20,551 nucleotides of DNA, from assembly GCA_040508545.1 (NCBI GenBank), contig JBEVMR010000087.1, positions 1 through 20,551 on the forward strand. The letters run 5' to 3'. This document shows positions 20,177 to 20,551 of this stretch, piece after piece (positions within the stretch are counted from its first letter, which is position 1; every line of letters starts with the position of its first letter). Source of the stretch: VRUE01 sp040508545 (GTDB lineage Bacteria > Actinomycetota > Thermoleophilia > Solirubrobacterales > 70-9). Below the pieces are notes generated by a model. That model searched no databases. It worked only from the letters and a program-made list of their open reading frames with translations, and was not told the DNA's origin. The translations under genes and the position numbers were made by a program.

Positions 20177-20551
20177 TGCGGCGCCGCTCGGCGCTGGCCT
20201 GGGTCCTAGCAGCACCCTTTGCCCTCTGGGCGCTGATGCGCCTCTTCGGGCTGGAGCGCGGGGACCTGCTGGTACCGCTGGTCGCCTACACGCCCTTCGC
20301 CGCTCTCGGTGCGCTCGCCGCCTGCGCGATCTGCGCGGTGGTGCGCGAGTGGGCGGCGGCGGCGCTCGCCGGGATCGCGGCGGCCTGCCTGCTCGCGGTC
20401 GTCGTCCCACGCGCGCTCCCAGGTGACTCGGGTCCGGCCGACGGCGCGCCGCTGCGGGTGCTCGCCGCCAACGTCCATCGCGGCACGGCGGATCCCGTTC
20501 GCCTCGTCGCCCTGGTGCGGAGCCTGCGGGTGGACCTGCTCAGCGTCGAGG
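20176..20551 (+). CDS. Endonuclease/exonuclease/phosphatase-family membrane protein, N-terminal part (cut by window edge)
   Basis: A frame from GTG 20176 stays open to the window end (125 codons). It encodes an N-terminal membrane region with about three hydrophobic helices (roughly 6-21, 33-55, 57-76). The start of an EEP domain follows: LRVLAANVHRGTADPVRLVA (about 93-112), then DLLSVE at the edge. The opening strand with a metal-site Asn and the LxxxE glutamate after the first helix are the EEP signature. Actinobacteria carry many such membrane-anchored members of unknown substrate. The GTG shares its G with the TAG stop of the upstream gene (TAGTG), so it is translationally coupled to it. 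Confidence 0.72.
   Translation, partial: MRRRSALAWVLAAPFALWALMRLFGLERGDLLVPLVAYTPFAALGALAACAICAVVREWAAAALAGIAAACLLAVVVPRALPGDSGPADGAPLRVLAANVHRGTADPVRLVALVRSLRVDLLSVE

Overview
The window is very GC-rich, densely packed bacterial chromosome. It reads as a deep-branching actinobacterium, most likely Thermoleophilia (Solirubrobacterales or close relatives). That is an inference from the codon usage, the C5 heme pathway joined to a System I cytochrome c maturation cluster, the methylmalonyl-CoA epimerase, the Nei-type glycosylase and a large Cys-patterned secreted protein of a kind I associate with that group. No phylogenetic test was possible. I see no tRNA, rRNA, CRISPR array, transposase, integrase or phage gene.

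Layout. Positions 1-4791 (minus strand) hold one long operon read right to left: ccmA, ccmB, ccmC, ccmD, hemA, hemC and a cut-off uroporphyrinogen-III methyltransferase. Most junctions are stop/start overlaps, so heme synthesis (glutamyl-tRNA to hydroxymethylbilane to the siroheme/cobalamin branch) is tied to heme delivery for cytochrome c. The first ~60 bases are a poly-C/G tract that does not continue the protein family and look like a bad contig end. An aldehyde dehydrogenase (4861-6459, minus) and the replication-repair ATPase RarA/MgsA (6649-8025, plus) diverge from a 189-base gap holding a long structured inverted repeat. A GST-fold protein (plus) converges on a TSUP-family permease (minus), which diverges from a DUF1385/YqhQ-like membrane protein. 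Next come a coupled trio (methylmalonyl-CoA epimerase, small protein, membrane-anchored methyltransferase) and a two-gene membrane-protein unit. On the minus strand follow a large secreted modular protein (16516-13694), a Nei-like glycosylase with Ala in place of the catalytic Pro, and a small basic protein. A BtrH-like protein (minus) diverges from a PAP2 phosphatase-YchF pair (plus). The right edge has a calycin-like CrtC/AttH-type protein and the N-terminal part of a membrane-anchored endonuclease/exonuclease/phosphatase-family protein.

Across the window, eight genes that head a transcription unit, or look able to, have a TANNNT-like -10 box ending 6-8 bases before the start codon. Seven of these lack any Shine-Dalgarno; the DUF1385 gene has only a short AAGG inside its box. 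This is the geometry expected for leaderless mRNAs. Three other genes carry clear Shine-Dalgarno sequences instead. The most unusual items are this start-site pattern, the structured repeat at 6481-6619, the TTGACC/GGTCAA palindromes (two inside genes), the four-module secreted protein, and the Pro-to-Ala glycosylase. I did not find a clear new multi-gene defence or biosynthetic system.
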